A program made the translations under genes and the position numbers. A DNA stretch of 64,000 nucleotides from Hydractinia symbiolongicarpus (lineage: Eukaryota > Cnidaria > Hydrozoa > Anthoathecata > Hydractiniidae), in contig NC_079882.1 in NCBI RefSeq assembly GCF_029227915.1, positions 13,476,501 through 13,540,500 on the forward strand. Reading direction: 5' to 3'. Numbering within the stretch: the stretch's first letter is position 1; the number at the start of each line of letters is the position of its first letter. Below the pieces are notes generated by a model. That model did no database searches. It worked only from the letters and a program-made list of their open reading frames with translations, and was not told the DNA's origin. Below are positions 10,684 through 18,881 of the stretch, one piece after another.

Positions 10684-11646
10684 TCAGAAAAATGCATAGT
10701 AATTCCCACGAAAGGGATCGTTTTGATACTCGTTGATGATCATAAACTCCAGCCTGTCTGTTGAACTCTTGAGTGGGAGGTATACGGGGTTATCGAAACT
10801 CCAGGTAAGCATGTCCCCCCAATCAAACAACTCTTTGATGGGGAGCATTGCCAGTATATTGGATTTCTCACCATTTAAAAGACAGTATTCCGTATCCAAC
10901 TGGTTGCATATGAGTCTCAGCCGCTGGTGAACGTCAGTCTTGTAGCAGCTGTCATGGTCTCCTTCTGTGAATAGTACCTTGGCATCAGCCCTATAACACA
11001 TAATGTCCTGCAGTGGTTGATCAATTAACACACCGTATCCCTTCTTAAGCCAGAGTCTGCAGACTCCGTTCCTGAGCACAGAGAGCTTGATCTTGCCCTC
11101 GGATTGACTGTTTACTATGGCCGCTAGATCCTCGATTCTATACAACCCTGGCTCGATTGAGATGAGGACTTCTAACGGTCCGATATTTATATCGGTCCTC
11201 GCTTTATATATGTTGAACTCGCTCTTTTTGTAGAGATTCCACCACCTGGGGCGGAAACTGATGGATTTTAGAGCGATCCTCGTGTCCTGCCCGAGGTAGT
11301 CTTTAAATATCGTAGGTTTACCAATGTCAGTGATATATAATTGCTTCGTGTTTCTTCTGAAAAAAACATGAGCATTTGCGGTTATAACCCGAGAGCTAAG
11401 TATTGACCCAATCATGGGAGATATCTCGAGAGGTTGAGGGGCGAGCAGCTGCATATGCAGGACATTGTCATTGATGCGAAAGGGTCCTCGTTTAAGGTAA
11501 AGTTCCCAAACATATTCACAGACTATGAGTTCCACTCTGGTGCTGTGCTGAACGAATGGAACCAGCATCCATTCAGCCTCTGGTCCACTTAGCTCAAATT
11601 TGCTACCTACTGCGCCACATCCGCATGCGGTATTTCTATGCAACAC
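10684..11646 (-). CDS. penton-like minor capsid protein (probable)
   Basis: Open frame of up to 320 residues; the first in-frame ATG is near 11568, so the true start is uncertain and the 5' end may be lost. It is the homologue of E2 34328-35243. Conserved parts are QLYITDIGKPTIFKDYLGQD, GLYRIEDLAAIVNSQ and the end, with DMLTWSFDNPVYLPLK followed by DRLEFMI. A beta-rich protein ending in a PVYLPL...DRLEF strand, encoded beside the major capsid gene, fits the single jelly-roll minor capsid (penton) protein known from Polintons. I assign it on context and pattern, not on a domain search. Confidence 0.5.
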   Translation of the reverse strand: MLHRNTACGCGAVGSKFELSGPEAEWMLVPFVQHSTRVELIVCEYVWELYLKRGPFRINDNVLHMQLLAPQPLEISPMIGSILSSRVITANAHVFFRRNTKQLYITDIGKPTIFKDYLGQDTRIALKSISFRPRWWNLYKKSEFNIYKARTDINIGPLEVLISIEPGLYRIEDLAAIVNSQSEGKIKLSVLRNGVCRLWLKKGYGVLIDQPLQDIMCYRADAKVLFTEGDHDSCYKTDVHQRLRLICNQLDTEYCLLNGEKSNILAMLPIKELFDWGDMLTWSFDNPVYLPLKSSTDRLEFMIINEYQNDPFRGNYYAFF

Positions 11647-12567
11647 TTACAGTCTTCTTTACCGCTCGTTCGCAGCGTGTACTTATTTCACGTTTACTTT
11701 CAGATTCGCAAAGTTCTAGAAGATCTCGATATACCCCTGCCGGATTCCGATAGATTCCGTCGCCTCAACAATCCATTCAATATACAAAGATTCCATCAGC
11801 TGGCACATGAATTTGATATAAGTGCCAGTGAATGGAAATGCCGGAATGAGACCCTATTCCCCAGTTGGCAAGCCATTCGCGAGGATTATCTCGGATCGGG
11901 CCCATCCTATTTCGATAAGGACTCGTGGAGCCGGTTGATTCTGGCGAAATCTCGAGGTTTAACGCGCATAGGTGTAGAGAAGCTCTCCCAAAGCGTGCGA
12001 CTATATGCCTATCTAATATTGCAGAGCCAAGTCAATGCTAGGGTTAGCATTATAGGCAACCAGGGAAGTGTTATTGATGCGCAGCGCCTCTATTGGACAG
12101 AGTTTGAAGGCTTGATATTGAGATCGAGTAAAACGAGTAAGGAAATAGATGAGTTTCAAAACGTGCTAAAGTATGCCCGTTCAAAGGTAGATTACAGCGT
12201 AGCTCACGGTGTCTATATGATACCCAGTGATATGGACCTTCGTGTTGGAGATATCGCTAACTTCACAAATAAAATCCTCGTCAGTAAGGATTACTTCTCC
12301 ATCGGTACTTACCCCACGATTAATGTCCAAGATGTTACGAAGCCCGATATCCGGCATGCCATGCCGCCTCCTCGGCAAGAAATATCGAAGGGAGGGGTGG
12401 CACCCTCCCCATCGGCAGTTATCCATGTGGATAACAAGACCACCTTGATCATTGCTGGAACGGGCCTCATTCTAATCTATCTCTGGATGAGGAAAGGTTC
12501 CAATATGTCACGCAATATATTGGACTCTTATCGATTCTTGCCACCCTTCCCAGCCCTCTCAACATAG
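11638..12567 (+). CDS. C-terminally membrane-anchored virion-type protein, unknown
   Basis: About 310 residues, homologous to E2 complement 33383-34234. The alpha-helical body contains SRGLTRIGVEKLSQSVRLYA and a conserved VAHGVYMIPSDMDLRVG motif. It is followed by a proline-rich linker and one transmembrane helix (about residues 268-285, TTLIIAGTGLILIYLWM). In E2 the protein stops right after this helix; here about 20 extra residues run on and overlap the convergent coiled-coil gene by 40 bp. Its place among capsid genes suggests a virion or membrane-attachment role. I do not recognise a family. The first 9 bp overlap the opposite-strand penton-like frame. Confidence 0.6.
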   Translation: MQHLQSSLPLVRSVYLFHVYFQIRKVLEDLDIPLPDSDRFRRLNNPFNIQRFHQLAHEFDISASEWKCRNETLFPSWQAIREDYLGSGPSYFDKDSWSRLILAKSRGLTRIGVEKLSQSVRLYAYLILQSQVNARVSIIGNQGSVIDAQRLYWTEFEGLILRSSKTSKEIDEFQNVLKYARSKVDYSVAHGVYMIPSDMDLRVGDIANFTNKILVSKDYFSIGTYPTINVQDVTKPDIRHAMPPPRQEISKGGVAPSPSAVIHVDNKTTLIIAGTGLILIYLWMRKGSNMSRNILDSYRFLPPFPALST

Positions 12568-13520
12568 GCCACAACGAATGCCGCCGTGGCGTCTAAAGCC
12601 ATGTACAAGTGCTTGGCTGCAAATTCTACAATCTTAGCTGCAGCTCTGAAAAAGAATGATACCACGCTGCCAATGATCCCTGGTAACGCACCTGCTTTGC
12701 CTGCTAGGTACCTAAGGACTTTTCCTGGTCCTTCGAGCTGTTTCCGTACAAAACCTTTTCCACCTACAGCGGCAGCACCTCCAGCAGCTCCTCCGGAAGT
12801 GCCTTCACTTCTAGTAACTGCCAGGACAATGGTAGAGACCAGCAAGCCAGCAGCAGAAACGATGCTCGCGATAGTCAAGCCTTGTTCCTTGAAGAGAATC
12901 TTGAGCTTTTTCAGTAAAGATGTGTCGTCCCCAGCGATCTTCATCAGAGTGTCTTTAATGGGCTTCAGTTGGCTCTGGGTGTCGGAGGAAAGTAAACCGT
13001 GCGCTTTTTGTGCTTCTTCCTTCTTATCCCTTAATTGTTCTAGCTCTTCATTCTCTTTGCTCTCGAGCCTCTTCACCTTGCCTTCCGCTTTATCGACCTC
13101 GCTATCGTAAAATATCATCTTCCCCTTCAGCTGCTTCAGGTTACCTCGCAACGTTTGAAGCTCGAGGTTGAGCCCTCTTCTTTCACGTTCCGTGAAGCTT
13201 CCATCCCCGCCAAAGTAAGTATCTTCGATCAGGCTCTCCGTGTCATCGAGCACGTTCTCGAGTAGCGGCAACATTTCGATGTCATCAGCCTTTTCATTGA
13301 CATTATCCAATTCGTTAAGGAGCCTCTGAGCCATCGTCTTACTGCCCTTGTGTGGTGTACTATAGTCAGTAAAGCCCATGGCTCGCAATTGTCCCTTACC
13401 CAGACCCCCACTATAGCGGAGGCTTTCCTAATTTCACCATTCTTTTTCGTGAGCTCTATACGATCGTATAGAAGCTGGTTCCAGTCGACCTCAAACTCGT
13501 TATAGTATCTCGCACTCGGC
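12528..13520 (-). pseudogene. coiled-coil protein with hydrophobic membrane-active C-terminus
   Basis: The open part (12528-13388, 286 residues) has a long charged coiled coil (about residues 60-140) and two hydrophobic segments, TIASIVSAAGLLVSTIVLAV and PGIIGSVVSFFFRAAAKIV. The gene continues upstream in another frame to about 13520, matching E2 32145-33377. There it is cut off by a deletion that also removed the start of the capsid gene, so about 85 N-terminal residues and the divergent promoter are gone. Such PGIIG-type hydrophobic proteins recur in Polintons and related adintoviruses, where a membrane-active virion role has been proposed. Convergent with the gene at 11638. Confidence 0.65.
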
Positions 13521-13526
13521 TCTCCC

Positions 13527-14650
13527 ATTAACCAGAAGGATGACTTGTACGTGGACGTACCAAATATGGGCATGAATAATGTCATTTGCCCCGGCTCTCT
13601 CAAACTCCTCTTTGACCTTGAAGTCACGGGGACCAACACGAATCGCAAGATCGTTAACAACATTGGTAAGGCCCTGGTAAGAGACCTTTGCATCATGCTA
13701 AACAGCAGAGAAGTGCAGAAAATTAGCGACTACAGCACTTTTGCGGTGTACAGGGACCTTTTGCTGCCAAAATTTGAGCGCGAAAACGAATTGGTATTGG
13801 AGGGTATTGGCGTACCAGATGGTGCAACCAGACAACTTCAAGTGAAATCTACATTCAAGGCCGGATATGATGAAGAGAAGGCCATCGCGAAGGCATACGG
13901 CAGCACTTTTTGCATCCCGCTCGGCAAAATGTTCGAGCTGACGAGGGACTTGCCCTTCTATCAAGCAGGCCTACACGACAGACTACAGTTTGTGCTGCAC
14001 TTTGCGCCATATAGCGCCATCATTTAAGATGCAGGCACACCCCGGTCGGGGTCTGGATCTAGTGTGGTAGAAGCCAAACCTGCTGATGCAACCTACAAAA
14101 TTACCAATATTGCGCTCGAGTTTGACAAGGTATACCACGAAGGCCTGGCTCGTGCTATGCCGTATGAGCGGGTGCTCCGCAGCAAAGTTTTGAAAATGCA
14201 AAAGGCGGAGACCAGCAAAGTCCTTAAAGGGTGTGCTATTACTGTTTCAAGACCCTGCCAAAGTGAAGCCATACTCTGGCGTAAACGAGACGTTCTACAA
14301 CCCCAAGATCGAGAAAATCGCGATCCGGTGGAAGGCGAGCCTAATGAACTATACAGTCACACCATGCTACCCAAGGACCATTTCAAGCAAGTTGCGGGGT
14401 TGTTTGGAAGTGCGCACTCTACAGTAACAATAGGCCAGTTCTTCAACGAGAGGTACGCGCTCTTCATAGAGTCTCCAACGATAATAAGCTGCACGGTTCC
14501 GGTAGGCCCTTGCAAAATCTTAGCGATGGGATCACTTTGCACATGACCAAGGAGGCTGACAGAACCGGTGATAATAAATGTTACGTATACTTGCTCCAAG
14601 ACGCGCAGTTGAACATTTTGGATGGCAGGCTGGAAGATGTGATGTATTAG
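13527..14650 (+). pseudogene. major capsid protein (double jelly-roll type), degraded
   Basis: Recognisable from ...DDLYVDVPNMGMNN and CPGSLKLLFDLEVTGTN through VNNIGKALV.DL, FCIPLGKMFELTRDLPFY and TYKITNIALEFDKVYHEGL to NILDGRLEDVMY. Homologue: E2 complement 30888-32103. The PGSL.L.FD start, followed by NR..VNN.G.ALV and a closing ITN(I/V).LEFD strand, is the pattern of Polinton capsid proteins. The 5' end is deleted (no start codon), TAA at 14025-14027 interrupts it, and at least two frameshifts follow (about 14245 and 14430). The capsid would be a T-number icosahedral shell if functional; this copy cannot make it. Confidence 0.65.
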
Positions 14651-14655
14651 AATAA

Positions 14656-15053
14656 ATGGCAACTCTGACAGTTATGGCAGGAGGGGCATTGATTATTGCG
14701 CTGGCATTTAGCGGGTCGAATTACCTATTTGGTACATTGATGGGCCACGGTGAGGAGGAAAGGAAAGGAATGATAAGGCCGTGGAAAAATTGCAGGTAGC
14801 CCAGGCTCAAAGGGTGCGGGACAGGCAAGCCAAGATCGACTGGTATAACCATCATCGTGAATTGAAGCGCGAGGCTGGTGAGTCTTTGAAAGAATTTGAT
14901 GAGGGCATGCGAAAGTATTATATTGCGACTATCGAAAAAGAGCCCAAACTATCGGACTTTTACGAGCCTTCCCAGAAACAGAAGGACAGTGAGCTGACGT
15001 TCATCGTGGGCTCTCTGGCTATACTGGGTTTCGTGGTGTACAAGTTCACCTAG
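14656..15053 (+). pseudogene. two-helix membrane protein with central coiled coil, frameshifted
   Basis: AATAAA overlaps the start (14651-14656, ATG 14656-14658). The N-terminus is a transmembrane helix (TVMAGGALIIALAFSGSNYL). After a frameshift near 14775 the frame gives a charged coiled coil (about 60 residues) and a second helix (LTFIVGSLAILGFVVYKF). The helix and the SG(S/T)NYLF motif are shared with E2 complement 30498-30700. It directly follows the capsid gene in both elements, suggesting a virion or membrane component. Function unknown. Confidence 0.6.
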
Positions 15054-15069
15054 CAGCATCGCGGAACAT

Positions 15070-15096
15070 TTTCGACATGTAATAAGCATGTCGAAA
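15070..15096 (+). terminator. hairpin between membrane-protein and integrase genes
   Basis: TTTCGACATG and CATGTCGAAA form a perfect 10-bp stem with a 7-nt loop, 17 bp after the stop at 15053. Confidence 0.5.
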
Positions 15097-15169
15097 GTAT
15101 AAGCACATATCCTCACAGAAGAAGAGGAAAAACAAAGCAGTATCTATTACCAGCCAGAACATCTCCTGG

Positions 15170-15867
15170 ACTGGTCGAAAAGCCATCAAACTACTCACTG
15201 AGCAGAGTGGACTACCTAAAAAGAAACCCAATGAAATGCATCAGTTTGATTTGCTCTACATGCCACATGACAATGTCTACGGCAGCACTTACAAATATAT
15301 CGTCACAGGCATCGATGTAGCTTCGCTCTATAAGTAGTAGCTATACCCTTGAGAACCAAGAAAGCCAGCGAAGTCGCTGATATGCTCAAGGATATTTACA
15401 AAGCGGGACCTCTCCGCTATCCAAAGACATTCCAATGCGACAACGGTAGTAAGTTCAAGTCAGATGTGACGAAGCTGCTGGAGGGCAAAGATGCGCAAGA
15501 GCTTGCCTCTGACGAAACTAGTACCACATGGATCAAACACTTGTACACTATCGTAAAAAGCATGAACAACACCAAGACCGTCATGATCGACATGAAGCCT
15601 TCGAAAGCCATCAAGCTGGATGAAGTCCCGCTTATGAAAAGTGAGCAGCACCCGGAGGAAAAACCTCTACCGGATGACGGCCTCTACTTGTACTTGCTGC
15701 AAGCTGGAGAGGAGCACGGTGATGCTAAAAGACGTGCGAACGACGCTTGGTGGAGCAAGAAAACGTATAGACTAGACCGTATCGTGACAGGTACGGGGTT
15801 ATTATACTATCTGGCAGATGGGCCTGATGGAAGCTTTGTGGCTGAGGAGTATGTAAAAGAATGGTAA
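15170..15867 (+). pseudogene. retroviral-type (rve) integrase, inactive
   Basis: The core reads DLLYMPHDNVYG with the first catalytic Asp, then an in-frame TAG pair (about 15334-15339) and a frameshift. Next comes FQCDNGSKFKSDVTKLL with the second Asp. The segment that should carry the third acidic residue (Glu about 35 residues later) is missing: the frame passes from LLEGKDAQ directly to ELASDETST, so an internal deletion removed it. The C-terminal part (W(I/V)K..., then a TYRLDRIVTGTG chromodomain-like strand) is intact. Integrase makes the short target duplication in Polintons. No counterpart is seen in E2. The N-terminal zinc-binding domain is not recognisable. Confidence 0.75.
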
Positions 15868-15879
15868 TTTGTAGGTTTG

Positions 15880-15906
15880 TTAAGGTGAACCAGTGGTTCA
15901 CCTTAA
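15880..15906. terminator. 13-bp perfect hairpin between convergent genes
   Basis: TTAAGGTGAACCA, one central G, then its exact reverse complement. It begins 13 bp after the integrase stop and lies 35 bp beyond the stop of the minus-strand gene at 15941, so it could serve both. Confidence 0.6.
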
Positions 15907-15940
15907 TATTGCAGCCCTGGTATCTGTCGGTAAAATTGTA

Positions 15941-16173
15941 TCATAACGCTCTATATAATGCGCGAAACACCATGGTGGTGGAACCTATAATGGTAAGCCT
16001 CCTGATCCAGTTTGCCTGGTCTCGAATTTGTCGCAAATCCCACGCTATGTCACCCAACAACCACCAATCTATATCCGTTTCGGATGGTTCCTTGTTCGAA
16101 TGTTATCATACGCGAGCTCGGCCTCAATTTTCTCTATCCGTTCCATAAGCTGCTTAATTGTGTCCTCAATCAT
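15941..16173 (-). pseudogene. short coiled-coil and membrane-helix protein
   Basis: ATG 16171-16173 opens MIEDTIKQLMERIEKIEAEL, a short coiled coil. After one frameshift, a tryptophan-rich stretch (IDWWLLGDIAWDLRQIRDQ) and a hydrophobic end (RRLTIIGSTTMVFRALY) follow to TGA at 15941-15943. About 75 residues. Small coiled-coil proteins with one membrane segment recur in these elements. No function is known, and the call rests on the consistent frame with one shift. Confidence 0.4.
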
Positions 16174-16206
16174 ATGTTATTTAGGAGGCGGAAATCCAAC
16201 AGGGGG

Positions 16207-16356
16207 CTAAATGTGAGCCATTGGCTCACATTGAGGACTGTACATCAAGAGAAAGCAATAAAGTCCCGGTTCTGTCAGTAAAACCGTATCTGGTTGGGGG
16301 AGGTCAATATTGACCCCCATTTCCACAACATTTTTAACGTCTTTATATCGTATTAT
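16207..16356 (-). pseudogene. BRO-N-like gene fragment
   Basis: An open stretch of about 50 codons ending in TAG at 16207-16209 contains NIDLPQP followed by DTVLLTEPGLYCFLLM. This matches the P.T.(L/F)(I/L).E.GLY core of BRO-N (baculovirus repeated ORF) domains, which bind DNA. N- and C-terminal parts are missing. Two palindromes lie in it: GGTCAATATTGACC (16302-16315) and AATGTGAGCCA with its inverse (16210-16232), the latter touching the stop codon. Confidence 0.4.
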
Positions 16357-16613
16357 ATACTTGTTGGAAACATGAGGATTTTTTTCCTCCTCCTAGCATA
16401 CCAGACCGGGTGGTCTTACTTCATGACGTGAAATGGTCCTAATATTTCATCATATAGTAGCAAGAGTTAGCGAGGAGATGCACGATCTCCAAGGCACCGT
16501 CAAATGTTACGAAAGCGTCGTCTCCAGCGACTTCCTTGGATCATGCGTCCGACGCATGGTCCGTGATCTCATGGCGAGGCGTGGTTTTGCCAAGGGGTCG
16601 TTACTAACGATCC

Positions 16614-16909
16614 CTATTTCATGGCGGGAAATGGTCGGGATATCCCTATACGACTTTGCAATTTTTCAACACCCTTTCTCGCTAGCCAGATCATGCTAAG
16701 AGTTAGCGATGAGACGCACGCAATTAAAGCAATCCGGTCGTTGCATTTATCTCTCGTCTCCATGTTTACGATTGTTTCCTCCAATTTCTGGGTCTCCCCC
16801 TCTCTCGACAGATCGATTTCTTTATAGCTCGTCTCCAGGTTTTTGATTTTATACTCCAATTTCCGGATCTCCCACTCAAACTCCTACAAGACATGTCGAT
16901 ACTAGACAT
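16614..16909 (-). pseudogene. coiled-coil plus membrane protein, frameshifted
   Basis: ATG at 16907-16909 with AATAAA at 16911-16916. After a frameshift, a coiled coil (LEYKIKNLETSYKEIDLSRE and on) leads to a hydrophobic stretch (IALIACVSSLTLSMIWL) and then RKGVEKLQ, which resembles WLAGKGVEKLQ in the E2 protein at 29892-30425. A degenerate second copy of the 3' part lies at about 16420-16490 (shared GTTAGCGA.GAG and GAAATGGTC). It follows the ATPase gene in the same direction. Confidence 0.4.
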
Positions 16910-16953
16910 ATTTATTTAGTTGAAAAATCAAAGCAAAATGCTCCAATTTCAGT

Positions 16954-16969
16954 TGTACCCGCCGGTACA
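16954..16969 (-). terminator. hairpin after the ATPase gene
   Basis: TGTACC-CGCC-GGTACA, 12 bp beyond the ATPase stop on the minus strand. The same core (TGTACCCG.CGGGTACA) recurs in E2 at 29821-29843, so the hairpin is conserved between diverged elements. Confidence 0.5.
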
Positions 16970-16980
16970 GTGATGTCTGA

Positions 16981-17580
16981 TCACTCCAAAGTTTTCCAGG
17001 TCCGAGGGTGTTCCAATCTCACATACAAGAACGCATGCTTGGACTTCCTGAGCTGGGTCTTGATGCTCTCCCAATCCGAGATCATGTTAGTCTCTTCGTC
17101 GATAAGCTTCATGTCGCTCCTTTCGTGGGGGTACCACATAAACAATTGCTTCTTTTGACGTCTTAGGTTCTTTGGTAGAGCCGTGTAGCTTTGAGTGAGG
17201 AGCCATAGGCTGTGTTTTCTGCGCTTTCCCGAGATAGCGAGTTCGAGCAAGGGCTGCCGCTTTTTATCGAGACTTTCATCGCTTATCATGTCATCGATAA
17301 TGAAGAAGCTCTCTTCACCCACAAGCAGCTTCGATAGGTGTTTGATACATTCAAATAACTGGCCACCCGGCTCTATCAAGGATACGTAGTCATCTTCCCA
17401 CAGTGAGGATCTCTCCAAGTAAGTCTTGTTCCAGCGGATGGTGGGGCAGATTATGACGATATTTTCAAAGTATCCCTTGTATTTGCCTTCCAAAAGGTTG
17501 AGCACGCGCTGGGTCTTTTCGCAGCTTGTGGGGCTTGTAAATATTGCCGTATGTGGGTCTTTGACTATGTCAAGAGCCAA
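16981..17580 (-). CDS. FtsK/HerA-type genome packaging ATPase (A32-like)
   Basis: A 199-residue open frame. Walker A region TSPTSCEKTQ at residues 16-25, Walker B FFIIDDMI near residue 90, and sensor LWLLTQSY near residue 130, the layout of A32-type ATPases that pump DNA into capsids of this virus class. Two signs of decay: the P-loop has Glu where E2 has Gly (GPTSCGKTQ), which should abolish ATP binding, and the start is TTG where E2 has ATG. AATAAA lies at 17583-17588. Homologue: E2 29026-29580. Neighbours are small membrane genes upstream and a coiled-coil gene downstream, all on the minus strand. Confidence 0.8.
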   Translation of the reverse strand: MALDIVKDPHTAIFTSPTSCEKTQRVLNLLEGKYKGYFENIVIICPTIRWNKTYLERSSLWEDDYVSLIEPGGQLFECIKHLSKLLVGEESFFIIDDMISDESLDKKRQPLLELAISGKRRKHSLWLLTQSYTALPKNLRRQKKQLFMWYPHERSDMKLIDEETNMISDWESIKTQLRKSKHAFLYVRLEHPRTWKTLE

Positions 17581-17591
17581 TTTTTATTTCT

Positions 17592-17607
17592 GTCTGCCAC
17601 AGGGCAG
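17592..17607 (-). terminator. hairpin before the ATPase start
   Basis: TCTGCC-ACAG-GGCAGA, a few bases beyond the stop at 17616-17618 of the upstream gene and just before the ATPase start. Confidence 0.45.
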
Positions 17608-17615
17608 ATAGAATC

Positions 17616-17963
17616 TTATAGCTGCTGACTTCGGTTTGGGCTTGGCTTGGGCGTGGGAGCCGTATGTGGTTCTGAGGTTTCGGCAGGCTGTTGGGCCGCT
17701 GCAGGCTGCTCACGCGTAAGGTGGTAGACACCAACAGCTACGCACGCAAGTATGACAAGGCCTCCACCAATGTATACACTGCCTGACTGTACAGAACTCA
17801 CCCCAGAAGAGGTTTTGACTGTAGATTCTACAGCACCCTCTTGTTGCTTCAGTTTATTCTTTTCCTTCTTCAGTGCCTCTAACTTGTGACCCCACGCAAC
17901 TCTCCCTGAGTGCTTTGCTGGCTTTGTGATGACTGTTACTTCTTGTGGTTGTTCTTCGCTCAT
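17616..17963 (-). CDS. basic protein with KHSGRVAWGHKL motif and one membrane helix
   Basis: 115 residues. The basic N-terminus has KHSGRVAWGHKLEALKK (about residues 17-33), then a polar linker, a membrane helix VYIGGGLVILACVAVGVYHL (about residues 64-83) and a proline/alanine/glutamine-rich tail. The E2 homologue (27469-27837) keeps the KH.G.VA.GHKLA motif and a membrane helix. The next gene (17991-18295) carries the same motif, so this is a two-member family. The motif recurs in Polinton small proteins; function unknown. Confidence 0.6.
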   Translation of the reverse strand: MSEEQPQEVTVITKPAKHSGRVAWGHKLEALKKEKNKLKQQEGAVESTVKTSSGVSSVQSGSVYIGGGLVILACVAVGVYHLTREQPAAAQQPAETSEPHTAPTPKPSPNRSQQL

Positions 17964-17967
17964 TTCT

Positions 17968-17986
17968 TATACGTTTAAGACGTATA
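17968..17986 (-). terminator. hairpin between two small basic genes
   Basis: TATACGT-TTAAG-ACGTATA, 4 bp beyond the stop at 17991 and 4 bp before the next start codon (17963). Confidence 0.5.
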
Positions 17987-17990
17987 GGAA

Positions 17991-18295
17991 TCACTTCCTT
18001 TTTAAAGAAAGATGGAAGGCCAAGCCCTGGTCCTCAAGGATCTCCATGGTCTCTTTTATCCCCGTGAGTATGGCTTCAGGAGTCTTTAAATCTCTCTCGA
18101 AGTATCGCAGGAACTTCCTAAACGGCATGGGTTTTTTCTTTCGTGGAGCTATTCCAAGCTTCCCCTGCTGGCGGTTCCATTCGGCAAGTCTCTTACCAGC
18201 TGCAACCCTTCCCGGGTGCTTTTTATGTACTTCAACAATTATTCCACGGTCTCGGGTTGCTGTTGATTGATGATAATACTACACGCGCTGCTCAT
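17991..18295 (-). pseudogene. second KHPGRVAAGK-motif protein, frameshifted
   Basis: ATG 18293-18295 overlaps the end of the upstream gene by 17 bp. After about 17 codons a frameshift is needed to continue into IIVEVHKKHPGRVAAGKRLA, a lysine-rich segment (APRKKKPMPFRKF) and a helical end (RDLKTPEAILTGIKETMEIL). About 95 residues. Very basic, so nucleic-acid or core binding is plausible. E2 shows no intact second copy. Confidence 0.5.
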
Positions 18296-18881
18296 CTTTT
18301 TGTTGCTCTTCATCATCTCGTTCTTCACCACTCCTGGACGTTGGGAGTTGAGTGTGATTAATCGTATGCGCAGCGACGATCAGAGGTGTGAGAAACTTTC
18401 TGAAAGCTGAGTACACCAGAACCTCCAAGTCAGCCATAGAGTCTTTGATGATGGGATCCTCTTCAATATCCACCCTTAGACCTTCGGCACTATCTAACTG
18501 AACCATACTCCCCACGGCCTTGGTATATAGACTGATAGCCTGTGAGGATAGAGCCTTGGCCGTTTTCTCTCTCTTCTCCTGGAGCTCACGTTTAGCGTAC
18601 TCAATATGTATCTTGTCGATCACTTTGGGTGATGCTTTGTCAAGGAAGGCTTCTGTGCACTTCTTGGGTGGGAGGTGTACCTTACCTTTACGTGCATCTT
18701 TCAAAGCCTGGCGCTTGTCAATAGGTTTTTCACGTTGCTCAATGGCTTCTGCGGGAGTAACAACTCTATCAAAAATTTCAGCTAATTTAGACAACTTTAT
18801 TATTAGTCGTCTGTATCTCAAATAACCGAAGATGATCAAGACGTATGGCAGTAGCACGGCGATTAGTAACACAACGTCCAT
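18279..18881 (-). CDS. membrane-anchored helical protein
   Basis: 200 residues: an N-terminal membrane helix (LLIAVLLPYVLIIFGYL), then charged helices with PIDKRQALKDARKGKVHLP, KKCTEAFLDKASPKVIDKIH and DPIIKDSMADLEVLVYSAF. The start ATG (18879-18881) abuts the polymerase stop, and AATAAA overlaps it (18881-18886). In E2 the same protein is split: the helix is a separate 25-residue frame (26875-26952) and the body follows (26958-27416). Family unknown; position directly after the polymerase is conserved. Confidence 0.6.
   Translation of the reverse strand: MDVVLLIAVLLPYVLIIFGYLRYRRLIIKLSKLAEIFDRVVTPAEAIEQREKPIDKRQALKDARKGKVHLPPKKCTEAFLDKASPKVIDKIHIEYAKRELQEKREKTAKALSSQAISLYTKAVGSMVQLDSAEGLRVDIEEDPIIKDSMADLEVLVYSAFRKFLTPLIVAAHTINHTQLPTSRSGEERDDEEQQKDEQRV

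Noticed and set aside
12586-13110. 174-codon open frame on the plus strand in E1
   Set aside because: It is the antisense shadow of the coiled-coil gene, whose homologue in E2 supports the minus strand.
16210-16315. Palindromes at 16210-16232 and 16302-16315 as gene-end hairpins
   Set aside because: They overlap the BRO-N-like fragment, so their position relative to a real gene end is unclear; not counted in the hairpin series.
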